Shown in pieces: positions 1 through 5,824 of a DNA stretch of 10,364 bases (its first letter is position 1; every line of letters begins with the position of its first letter). The stretch comes from MED-G82 sp964342675 (lineage in GTDB: Bacteria > Pseudomonadota > Gammaproteobacteria > Magnimaribacterales > D2472). The stretch lies in NCBI GenBank assembly GCA_964342675.1, contig CAYFFR010000039.1, positions 1 through 10,364 on the forward strand, given 5' to 3'. Made by a program: the position numbers and the translations under genes. The notes below the pieces were generated by a model, which worked only from the letters and a program-made list of their open reading frames with translations, did no database searches and was not told the origin of the DNA.

Positions 1-202
1 AGGATATGTTCAATCAGGAGATTTTGAGCATGCTAAAAAAGTTGCTGAAAGAATTCGGGCTGGCCAGATCTCAATTAACGGAGGCTCAAATGAAGGTCCT
101 CCAGCTCCATTTGGTGGCTTTAAAACCTCTGGTAATGGAAGAGAACATGGTAGATTGGGCCTTATAGAATGTTTAGAGACCAAAGCTATTATTGGTCATT
201 AG
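1..202 (+). CDS. Aldehyde dehydrogenase family protein, C-terminal end (5' part outside window)
   Basis: Only the last 66 codons are present, read from base 2 and ending in TAG at 200-202. The peptide matches the C-terminal end of the NAD(P)-dependent aldehyde dehydrogenase superfamily: AERIRAGQISING, then PFGGFKTSGNGREHG, then a terminal LIECLETKAIIG. The PFGG-K-SG-GRE-G block is the conserved motif after the catalytic domain that helps form the oligomer interface. The catalytic Cys and Glu lie upstream of the window, so neither the substrate (aldehyde or semialdehyde) nor cofactor preference can be judged. The next gene is convergent and starts 3 bp after this stop, so the two are not an operon. 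The family call is secure; the specific enzyme is unknown. Confidence 0.93.
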   Translation, partial: GYVQSGDFEHAKKVAERIRAGQISINGGSNEGPPAPFGGFKTSGNGREHGRLGLIECLETKAIIGH

Positions 203-205
203 GAA

Positions 206-1015
206 TTAATCAAGCAGATCAGGCTCTTTTTCAATCATCATATCGAAAAGAGGCTGGAAACTCGCCCATAAAGCTACTTCATTCGCAATAAAATTTCTAG
301 TTTTGACTGCCATATCATGTGGAATTAAAGCAGGCACACCCGCGGCTTCTGCCAATAACTGCGACTTACAACATTTTTCCATAGATAAGAAATACCACAG
401 AGCAATATCAACAGAGCTGCCTGTTGTCAAAATTCCATGATTTTTTAGAATAATAACTTGTTTATCATCAAGAGCATTTGCTATTTTTTCTCCTTCTTCA
501 ACTTCCTCCACCACACCAGAGAAGTCTTCAAAGATGGATTGTCGTTCATAGAATGCACATGCATCTTGATTGATTGGATCCAAGATTTTTCCTAAAGCAG
601 AAAACGTACGACCATGGAGAGAGTGCGAGTGAGCAGCAGAATTTACATCTGGTCTTGCTCGATGTAAGGCAGAATGAATAGCAAATGCTGCAACGTTTAC
701 TGGCCTATCGCCTTGCACTACATCTCCATCATGATTAACCAATAACAAATCAGATATCTTGATTTGACTAAAATGGACTCCTAAAGGGTTTACCCAGAAA
801 TGATCATTAAACTCAGGATCTCTAAAGGTTATATGACCTGCTACCCCTTCATCATAACCAAAGTACGAGAATAATCTAAATCCAGCTGTGAGCTTTTCTA
901 GTTGATTCCGGCGAAGCTCTTCAGTAGATTTAAAGTCTATCATTTCAAGACCTTTAACCTTTTGTGGTAACCTGCCAAGACTAGTATCAATTTTTAATGG
1001 AACAATTTTTGCCAT
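206..1015 (-). CDS. Class II aldolase/adducin family protein
   Basis: This 269-residue protein has the class II aldolase/adducin fold (FucA/AraD/adducin superfamily), a cytosolic zinc-dependent fold used for aldol cleavage, epimerisation or decarboxylation of sugar-like acids. Visible motifs are GHITFRDP (about 60-67), FWVNPLG (73-79), IHSALHRARPDV (113-124), the metal pair His129/His131 in AAHSHSLHG, and His193 in LKNHG. These three histidines correspond to the zinc ligands of fuculose-1-phosphate aldolase. By my hand alignment the catalytic Glu73 of FucA falls on Ala110, so ordinary phosphate-sugar aldolase chemistry is doubtful. The start is ATG at 1013-1015 with a weak GAG-type ribosome site about 9 nt upstream; the next Met (residue 25) would still keep the core fold. 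It converges on the aldehyde dehydrogenase end. Family confident, substrate unknown. Confidence 0.94.
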   Translation of the reverse strand: MAKIVPLKIDTSLGRLPQKVKGLEMIDFKSTEELRRNQLEKLTAGFRLFSYFGYDEGVAGHITFRDPEFNDHFWVNPLGVHFSQIKISDLLLVNHDGDVVQGDRPVNVAAFAIHSALHRARPDVNSAAHSHSLHGRTFSALGKILDPINQDACAFYERQSIFEDFSGVVEEVEEGEKIANALDDKQVIILKNHGILTTGSSVDIALWYFLSMEKCCKSQLLAEAAGVPALIPHDMAVKTRNFIANEVALWASFQPLFDMMIEKEPDLLD

Positions 1016-1063
1016 ACTTTTTTTCTCTAGGTGTAAAATAGTTTAACTAAATTTAAAAAATAT
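1016..1063. promoter_or_regulatory. Divergent spacer between aldolase-family gene and fumC
   Basis: This 48-bp AT-rich spacer must hold the start signals of both flanking genes. On the minus strand TATTTT (complement of 1035-1040) lies 19 bases before the aldolase ATG. On the plus strand TAAAAT (1034-1039) and TAAATT (1048-1053) are possible -10 boxes for fumC. No convincing -35 is seen for any of them, and fumC has no Shine-Dalgarno sequence. The boxes are guesses in AT-rich DNA. Confidence 0.3.
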
Positions 1064-2458
1064 ATGAAATATAGAATAGAAAAAGATTCTTTAGGTGAAG
1101 TTAAGGTTCCCAAGAATGCTCTTTGGGGTGCTCAAACACAAAGAGCAATAAATAATTTTCCTATCAGCGGAATAAGCATGAACTTTCCTTTTACGAAGAC
1201 ATTTGTTAGTACTCTTGGAATTATTAAAGATGCTGCGGCAAGAGCTAATTTACGATTGAAGCTTTTAACAACAAAGAAAGCTAGAGCTATATCAAAAGCA
1301 GCAAAAGAGGTTTGGCAAGAGAAACATCATAATCAATTTCCCATAGATGTGTTTCAAACTGGATCAGGCACTAGCTCAAATATGAATGCTAATGAGGTCA
1401 TAGCTAACCTAGCATCAAAATATTCTAAATCTGATGTTAACCCCAATGATGATGTAAACATGAGTCAGAGCAGCAATGATGTTATACCTACAGCAATTAA
1501 AGTTAGCGCTCATATGGATCTAACTATGAAACTGTATCCATCCCTAGATAAACTGATCAATGCAATTGAAAAGAAGGCTAAATCTGTAGAGGGCATTGTA
1601 AAGACAGGCAGAACTCATTTGATGGATGCAATGCCAGTACAACTGTCAGATGAACTCAGAGCTTGGGAAAGTCAGTTGAAATCATCAAGAAAAATGTTAA
1701 ATATTTTAGAGGAGAGACTACTAGAGCTTCCTCAAGGAGGCACAGCTGTAGGAACTGGAATTAATGCGCATAAACAATTCTCAAAATATTTTGCTCAAGA
1801 AATGACAAAGTTATCTGGAAAGAAATGTAAATATGTAGCAAGTGACAATTTTTACCATGAATTAAGTGCCCAGGATTGCTCTGTCCAGCTATCAGGTGAA
1901 CTGAAAAATTTAGCTGTTATTTTGATGAAAGTTTCGAATGATTTACGGTGGATGAATAGTGGACCTTTAGCAGGTTTGTCTGAAATAGAATTAAAAGCTA
2001 TACAACCCGGTAGCAGTATTATGCCAGGAAAAGTCAATCCCGTTATTCCAGAAGCTGTAATCATGGCATCAGCTGATGTTATTGGCAATGATGTAACAAT
2101 AACTTTGGCTGGACAATCAGGTAATTTTCAGCTGAATGTTATGCTTCCAGTAATAGCTTACAATCTATTAAAAAGTATAAATATCTTAGCTGGCGCCATG
2201 GATGTTTTATCTACTAAGGCCATTAGAACTTTTAAAGTAAATAAGAAAACCCTCCAGAACTCTTTATCAAAAAACCCAATCCTAATAACAGCACTGAATC
2301 CAATAATTGGCTATGAAAAAGCTGCAGAGATTGCTAAAAAAGCTTATAAAGAAAACCGTTCAATAATTGATGTAGCTGAGGAAGAAACTAATATCAATAG
2401 AGCTAAACTTAAAAAAATTCTTGATCCACAAAAGCTTATTAAGGGCGGTATTAATTGA
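1064..2458 (+). CDS. fumC: Fumarate hydratase, class II (fumarase C)
   Basis: This 464-residue protein catalyses reversible hydration of fumarate to L-malate in the TCA cycle, as an oxygen-stable, iron-free homotetramer in the cytoplasm. Length fits the family (E. coli FumC is 467). It shows the N-terminal DSLGEVKVP and ALWGAQTQRA, the TGSGTSSNMNANEV block (about 100-113), SSNDVIPTA, TGRTHLMDAMPV (181-192) with His185 at the catalytic histidine position, and the fumarase/aspartase signature GSSIMPGKVNP (316-326), whose Ser318 matches the catalytic serine. The TGSGTSSNMN and GRTHLMDA forms favour fumarase over aspartase. The ATG start fits the family N-terminus but has no clear ribosome site. 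The TGA overlaps the TTG start of the next gene by 4 bases, so the two are probably co-transcribed and translationally coupled. Confidence 0.97.
   Translation: MKYRIEKDSLGEVKVPKNALWGAQTQRAINNFPISGISMNFPFTKTFVSTLGIIKDAAARANLRLKLLTTKKARAISKAAKEVWQEKHHNQFPIDVFQTGSGTSSNMNANEVIANLASKYSKSDVNPNDDVNMSQSSNDVIPTAIKVSAHMDLTMKLYPSLDKLINAIEKKAKSVEGIVKTGRTHLMDAMPVQLSDELRAWESQLKSSRKMLNILEERLLELPQGGTAVGTGINAHKQFSKYFAQEMTKLSGKKCKYVASDNFYHELSAQDCSVQLSGELKNLAVILMKVSNDLRWMNSGPLAGLSEIELKAIQPGSSIMPGKVNPVIPEAVIMASADVIGNDVTITLAGQSGNFQLNVMLPVIAYNLLKSINILAGAMDVLSTKAIRTFKVNKKTLQNSLSKNPILITALNPIIGYEKAAEIAKKAYKENRSIIDVAEEETNINRAKLKKILDPQKLIKGGIN
2441..2448 (+). promoter_or_regulatory. Ribosome binding site for the TTG-started dehydratase gene
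   Basis: AAGGGCGG lies inside the last codons of fumC, 6 bases before TTG at 2455-2457. This is good Shine-Dalgarno spacing and supports TTG as the real start. In the dehydratase frame a TAA stop (2452-2454) sits immediately upstream, and no ATG or GTG occurs before the conserved domain begins. Confidence 0.7.
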
Positions 2459-2793
2459 ATGAACTAAGCAAAAAATCATGTGAGGCATGTGAGGTAGGGG
2501 CTCCCTTAGTCCCAGAATCTGATTTCCCTGACTTACTTACCCAAGTTGAAGGTTGGCAGATACATCGAGATGAAATTAATAAGCTGATTAAACAATTTAT
2601 GTTTGATGATTATATTGCAGCAGTTCACTTTACGAATGCAGTAGCACACTTGGCAGAGCAAGAAGATCATCATCCCAGCATAAATCTTGAATGGGGTAAG
2701 GTTACTGTTCAATGGTGGTCCCACAAAATTAAAGGCTTACATATGAATGATTTTATCTGTGCAGCTAAGACTAATAAATTGATTAAAAATTAA
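2455..2793 (+). CDS. phhB: 4a-hydroxytetrahydrobiopterin dehydratase (pterin-4-alpha-carbinolamine dehydratase)
   Basis: This 112-residue protein is of the PCD/DCoH family. The enzyme dehydrates the 4a-carbinolamine formed when a pterin-dependent aromatic amino acid hydroxylase turns over, allowing the pterin to be recycled. The family signature is visible: EQEDHHPSINLEWGKV followed by VQWWSHKIKGLHMNDF. His72, His73 and His90 match the three active-site histidines known in DCoH. Trp34 lies in the EGW motif that opens the fold, and the N-terminal KSCEAC stretch is common in bacterial members. The start is TTG overlapping fumC's TGA. I see no phenylalanine hydroxylase in the window, so the role could be pterin or folate repair rather than Phe catabolism. 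A T-rich spacer with a new promoter separates it from guaB. The symbol is by family analogy. Confidence 0.93.
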   Translation: MNELSKKSCEACEVGAPLVPESDFPDLLTQVEGWQIHRDEINKLIKQFMFDDYIAAVHFTNAVAHLAEQEDHHPSINLEWGKVTVQWWSHKIKGLHMNDFICAAKTNKLIKN

Positions 2794-2813
2794 TTTAAGC
2801 CAATTTCTCGCTT

Positions 2814-2842
2814 TTGTTTTTTCTTTTTTCTAAAAGTATAAT
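2814..2842 (+). promoter_or_regulatory. Predicted sigma-70 promoter of guaB, leaderless geometry
   Basis: A -35-like TTGTTT (2814-2819), a 17-base spacer and a perfect -10 TATAAT (2837-2842) precede guaB. Only 5 bases separate the -10 box from ATG at 2848, so the usual start distance of about 7 nt places +1 at or within one or two bases of the start codon. No Shine-Dalgarno sequence is present. A leaderless guaB transcript is an inference from this spacing. Confidence 0.65.
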
Positions 2843-2847
2843 TGACT

Positions 2848-4311
2848 ATGGAAAAGATCAAATCTAAAGCCCTTACCTATGATGATGTCTTGTTACTACC
2901 AAGATATTCAGATTTTTCACCTCAAGAGGCTGTACTAAAAAGTCTTCTAACCAGAGATATTTCTCTTAACCTTCCAATTATCTCAGCTGCAATGGATACA
3001 GTTACTGAATCAAGGATGGCAATTGCCATGGCCGAAAGCGGAGGCATTGGAATTATTCATAAAAATAACTCCATTGAAGAGCAAGCCTCTCAGGTAAAGA
3101 TGGTAAAAAAATACGAGAGCGGCATTGTTAAAGACCCAATTACAATCAGCTCTACTAAAAGCATTGACGATTTAGTTAAGCTTACCGGGGAGTTAAATAT
3201 CTCAGGCATGCCGGTTGTAGATAATGGAGAATTGAAAGGAATTGTAACATCACGAGATTTCAGATATGCAGATGACTTAGATGCGCAAGTGAGCACTATT
3301 ATGACTCCTTTTGAAAGACTTATAACTGTAGTAGAAGGCACTCATCAAGATGAGGTTAAAAAGCTTATGTACCACAACAGAATAGAAAAAGTTTTAGTGC
3401 TAGATGATAGAGGTGGCTTATCAGGTCTAGTAACAATGAAAGACATTGATAAATCTGCCGAATTTCCACTAGCTACAAAGGATTCTTCCGGTCAGTTGCT
3501 TGTTGGTGCAGCTTTAGGTACTAGTGCTGATACTTTTGAAAGAGCCCAGGCATTATTTGAATCAGGTGTTGATATTTTTGTTATTGATTCTGCTCATGGC
3601 CATTCAAAAAATGTAGTAGAAACGATAAAGGTAATAAAAAACGAATTTCCAGACATACAAATCATTGCAGGTAATGTTGCTACAGCTGATGGAGCAATAG
3701 CATTAGAGAAAGCCGGGGCTGATGCTATTAAAATTGGCATGGGTCCAGGATCTATATGTACAACTAGAATTATTGCTGGAATTGGGGTGCCCCAGATCAC
3801 AGCTATTCTATCTATAAAAGATGCTATGAAAAAATCATCAATTCCATTAATTGCTGATGGAGGGATTAGATATTCTGGAGATTTAGCAAAAGCAATAGCC
3901 GCTGGAGCATCATCAGTCATGTTAGGAAGCATGTTAGCAGGAACCGAAGAAGCTCCAGGTGAAATAGAACTTTATCAGGGTAGAAGCTTTAAAATATATA
4001 GAGGAATGGGATCATTAGGAGCAATGTCTGAGAGAAATGACACTAATAGATATTCCCAAGATGAAGTGGAAACTGAGAAACTTGTTCCAGAAGGTGTAGA
4101 GGGAAGAGTTCCTTATAAAGGAGTTGTGGTGAAAGTCTTAGATCAATTTGAAGGAGGTTTGCGTCAGAGCATGGGATATGTAGGTTGCAAGACTATTGAG
4201 TCCATGCAAAAAGATACAGAATTTATTGAGGTTACAAATGCAGGCATGATGGAGAGCCATGTTCATGATGTCATGATCACAAAGGAATCCCCAAATTATC
4301 AGAGAAGCTAG
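2848..4311 (+). CDS. guaB: Inosine-5'-monophosphate dehydrogenase
   Basis: GuaB oxidises IMP to XMP with NAD+, the committed step of guanine nucleotide synthesis, as a cytosolic tetramer. From the ATG at 2848 it is 487 residues (E. coli has 488). The order is the (beta/alpha)8 barrel opening with ALTYDDVLLLP, an inserted pair of CBS domains (about 90-205, with SGMPVVDNGELKGIVTSRD and VLVLDDRGGLSGLVTMKD), then the active-site loop GPGSICTTRIIAGIGVPQ with Cys304 as the catalytic thiol, IADGGIRYSGD for phosphate binding, and the flap from RGMGSLGAM (385 on) to EGRVPYKG. A TTG two codons upstream (2842) is open in frame, but it overlaps the -10 box and is unlikely. The CBS pair is the usual site of purine-nucleotide allostery in this family. 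guaB converges on the permease gene with 2 bp between the stops, and it is not adjacent to guaA. Confidence 0.98.
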   Translation: MEKIKSKALTYDDVLLLPRYSDFSPQEAVLKSLLTRDISLNLPIISAAMDTVTESRMAIAMAESGGIGIIHKNNSIEEQASQVKMVKKYESGIVKDPITISSTKSIDDLVKLTGELNISGMPVVDNGELKGIVTSRDFRYADDLDAQVSTIMTPFERLITVVEGTHQDEVKKLMYHNRIEKVLVLDDRGGLSGLVTMKDIDKSAEFPLATKDSSGQLLVGAALGTSADTFERAQALFESGVDIFVIDSAHGHSKNVVETIKVIKNEFPDIQIIAGNVATADGAIALEKAGADAIKIGMGPGSICTTRIIAGIGVPQITAILSIKDAMKKSSIPLIADGGIRYSGDLAKAIAAGASSVMLGSMLAGTEEAPGEIELYQGRSFKIYRGMGSLGAMSERNDTNRYSQDEVETEKLVPEGVEGRVPYKGVVVKVLDQFEGGLRQSMGYVGCKTIESMQKDTEFIEVTNAGMMESHVHDVMITKESPNYQRS

Positions 4312-4313
4312 GC

Positions 4314-5603
4314 TTATAAGAAAACAAATCTAGAAAGGAAGATTACCGTCAGGAACCATGCTCCTGATGATATGGTTGTAACTTGGCCTGTAAATAATTT
4401 AATAACCACATAAGACATGAAACCTAGCGCTATTCCATTTGCAATAGAAAAAGTCAAAGGGATCATCACGATAATAACTAAAGCAGGTAAAAGGTCACTG
4501 AGATTAGACCAATTAAGTTTTTCCATACTACTCAGCATTAAGATTGATACGTATATTAGTGCTCCAGCAGTTGCATACAGCGGAATCATCTTTGCAAGTG
4601 GTGCAAAGAAAATTACAATTAAAAATAATGTACCCACTATAACTGCAGTTAATCCAGTTCTTCCTCCAGACTCAACTCCAGCAGAGCTTTCCACATAACT
4701 AGTCACTGGAGCACAACCAAATAAAGATCCTACAACGCTAGAGCTACTATCAGCTTTTAGAGCTTTATCTAATTTATGAATGTTTCCATTTGCATCTATC
4801 AAGTTTGCTTGGTTTGCAACTCCAAGCAAGGTTCCTGCAGTATCAAACAAGTTCACAAAGAGAAATGACATGATTATGCTTATCATCGCAAGGTCAAATG
4901 CGCCCTTAATATCTAGTTTTAATAAAACTGGAAGTAAAGATGGGGGTTCAGACACAATACCGTTGTATTGCACTAGCCCAAGCATCATAGCTAATAATGT
5001 TACTAGAAAAATACCAATGACTATCGAGCCTGGGATTTTACGTATTGATAATACTGAGATCACTATAAAGCCTATAACTGCAAGTAATGTCTCCAGATTA
5101 GCCAAATTACCCATGCTAAGAAGAGTGACTTCATTGGATGTAATGATGCCACCGTTCCTAAGACCAATCATGCCAATAAAAAGACCTACGCCTGCCCCCA
5201 TAGCAATTCGCAGATTAAATGGAATACTATTTAACATCCATTGTCTTAGAGGAGTAATACTCATAATCACAAATAGAACTCCCGCAATAAATACTGCTCC
5301 TAATGCCACTTCCCATGTATATCCCATTTCTCCTACGACTGTATAAGTGAAAAAAGCATTGAGTCCCATTCCAGGAGCTAAGCCAACAGGCCAATTTGCA
5401 TAAAGACCCATCACAAAACATGCAAATGCTGCGGCTAAACATGTTCCGACAAAACTAGCCCCCCAATCCATACCAGTGCTAGACATTAGTTGGGGGTTAA
5501 CAAAAATTATATAAGCCATGGTTATGAAAGTAGTGATTCCAGCTACAAGCTCATTTTTAATGGTTGTATTGTTGTCCTTAAGACTAAAGAATTTTTCTAA
5601 CAC
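4314..5603 (-). CDS. NCS2 family (AzgA/GhxP-type) purine-base permease
   Basis: This 429-residue, highly hydrophobic inner-membrane protein resembles the AzgA branch of the NCS2 nucleobase transporters (E. coli AdeP/AdeQ/GhxP/GhxQ relatives), which import adenine, guanine or hypoxanthine by proton symport. Supporting motifs are the N-terminal LVAGITTFITMAYIIFVNP (19-37), GLAPGMGLNAFFTYTVVG (74-91), LFDTAGTLLGVANQ (252-265) and TSYVESSAGVESGGRTG (301-317), the helix-break motifs that line the substrate site. The length fits the 14-helix family fold. The start is GTG (5601-5603): the frame offers no ATG between the preceding in-frame stop and this codon, and MLEKFF is the usual N-terminus. There is no Shine-Dalgarno sequence. 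It is divergent from the TonB receptor gene and convergent with guaB. The base it prefers cannot be read here, but the surrounding GMP genes favour guanine/hypoxanthine. Confidence 0.95.
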   Translation of the reverse strand: MLEKFFSLKDNNTTIKNELVAGITTFITMAYIIFVNPQLMSSTGMDWGASFVGTCLAAAFACFVMGLYANWPVGLAPGMGLNAFFTYTVVGEMGYTWEVALGAVFIAGVLFVIMSITPLRQWMLNSIPFNLRIAMGAGVGLFIGMIGLRNGGIITSNEVTLLSMGNLANLETLLAVIGFIVISVLSIRKIPGSIVIGIFLVTLLAMMLGLVQYNGIVSEPPSLLPVLLKLDIKGAFDLAMISIIMSFLFVNLFDTAGTLLGVANQANLIDANGNIHKLDKALKADSSSSVVGSLFGCAPVTSYVESSAGVESGGRTGLTAVIVGTLFLIVIFFAPLAKMIPLYATAGALIYVSILMLSSMEKLNWSNLSDLLPALVIIVMIPLTFSIANGIALGFMSYVVIKLFTGQVTTISSGAWFLTVIFLSRFVFL

Positions 5604-5611
5604 TTGATTTA

Positions 5612-5641
5612 ATAATAGGTATTTAAAAAAATATTTTACAA
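5612..5641 (-). promoter_or_regulatory. Predicted promoter of the purine permease, nearly leaderless
   Basis: On the minus strand, TTGTAA (complement of 5636-5641) and TATTAT (complement of 5612-5617) are separated by 18 bases, with 4/6 and 5/6 matches to sigma-70 consensus. The -10 ends 8 bases before the GTG start, giving a predicted 5' leader of about 2 nt. This leaves no room for a purine riboswitch. Confidence 0.45.
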
Positions 5642-5698
5642 CTTATACTATTCTTTTGTTATTAGTTTAAAAAATACTTAGAAGATTTAGAGATTAAT

Positions 5699-5766
5699 AT
5701 TGGAATTGTATCTATCAGATCTACATTATTAATTTGATCTTAGCAGTCCAATTGGCATTGGAATTG
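5699..5766. repeat. Paired 10-bp direct repeat with a small hairpin in the permease/TonB-receptor divergent region
   Basis: ATTGGAATTG occurs at 5699-5708 and again at 5757-5766, 58 bp apart. The second copy overlaps a 6-bp inverted repeat, TCCAAT (5747-5752) and ATTGGA (5757-5762), with a 4-base loop. The elements lie between the two divergent promoters and just upstream of, or overlapping, the predicted -35 of the TonB receptor, which is where a regulator would bind. The rest of this 221-bp spacer (5604-5824) shows only AT-rich sequence plus the promoter and ribosome-site signals listed separately. An operator role is conjecture; in AT-rich DNA such a repeat can occur by chance. Confidence 0.35.
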
Positions 5767-5792
5767 CAGCTTTATTTTTAGAAAATTATTAA
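5764..5792 (+). promoter_or_regulatory. Possible promoter of the TonB-dependent receptor
   Basis: TTGCAG (5764-5769) and TATTAA (5787-5792) are separated by exactly 17 bases, each matching sigma-70 consensus at 4 of 6 positions. Transcription would start near 5799, giving a leader of about 26 nt that contains the Shine-Dalgarno sequence. Other AT-rich hexamers nearby could serve as -10 instead. Confidence 0.35.
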
Positions 5793-5811
5793 TATTACAA
5801 CGCACCAAATA

Positions 5812-5820
5812 GAAGGGGAA
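5812..5820 (+). promoter_or_regulatory. Strong Shine-Dalgarno sequence of the TonB-dependent receptor
   Basis: GAAGGGGAA ends 4 bases before ATG at 5825. It is the strongest ribosome-site match in the window and fixes the receptor's start. It also shows that this organism uses Shine-Dalgarno initiation, which makes its absence at guaB and the phosphoribosyltransferase informative. Confidence 0.8.
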
Positions 5821-5824
5821 GCAC

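Noticed and set aside
2794..2836. T-rich tract after the dehydratase gene as an intrinsic terminator
   Set aside because: No GC-containing hairpin precedes the T-runs. The tract forms the -35 and spacer region of the guaB promoter.
2842..2847. TTG as an earlier start for guaB, adding two codons
   Set aside because: It overlaps the last base of the TATAAT box and has no ribosome site. The ATG at 2848 gives the usual MEK-type N-terminus and normal length.
4780..5346. A 188-codon plus-strand open frame
   Set aside because: It lies wholly antisense to the conserved membrane core of the purine permease and has no recognisable motif or ribosome site. It is a shadow frame, as are the other frames opposite fumC, guaB, guaA and the TonB receptor.
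5604..5824. Purine or other riboswitch, or a small RNA, in the divergent spacer
   Set aside because: The predicted permease leader is about 2 nt and the receptor leader about 26 nt. I could not find a purine-aptamer-like three-way junction or a tRNA-like fold in either strand.
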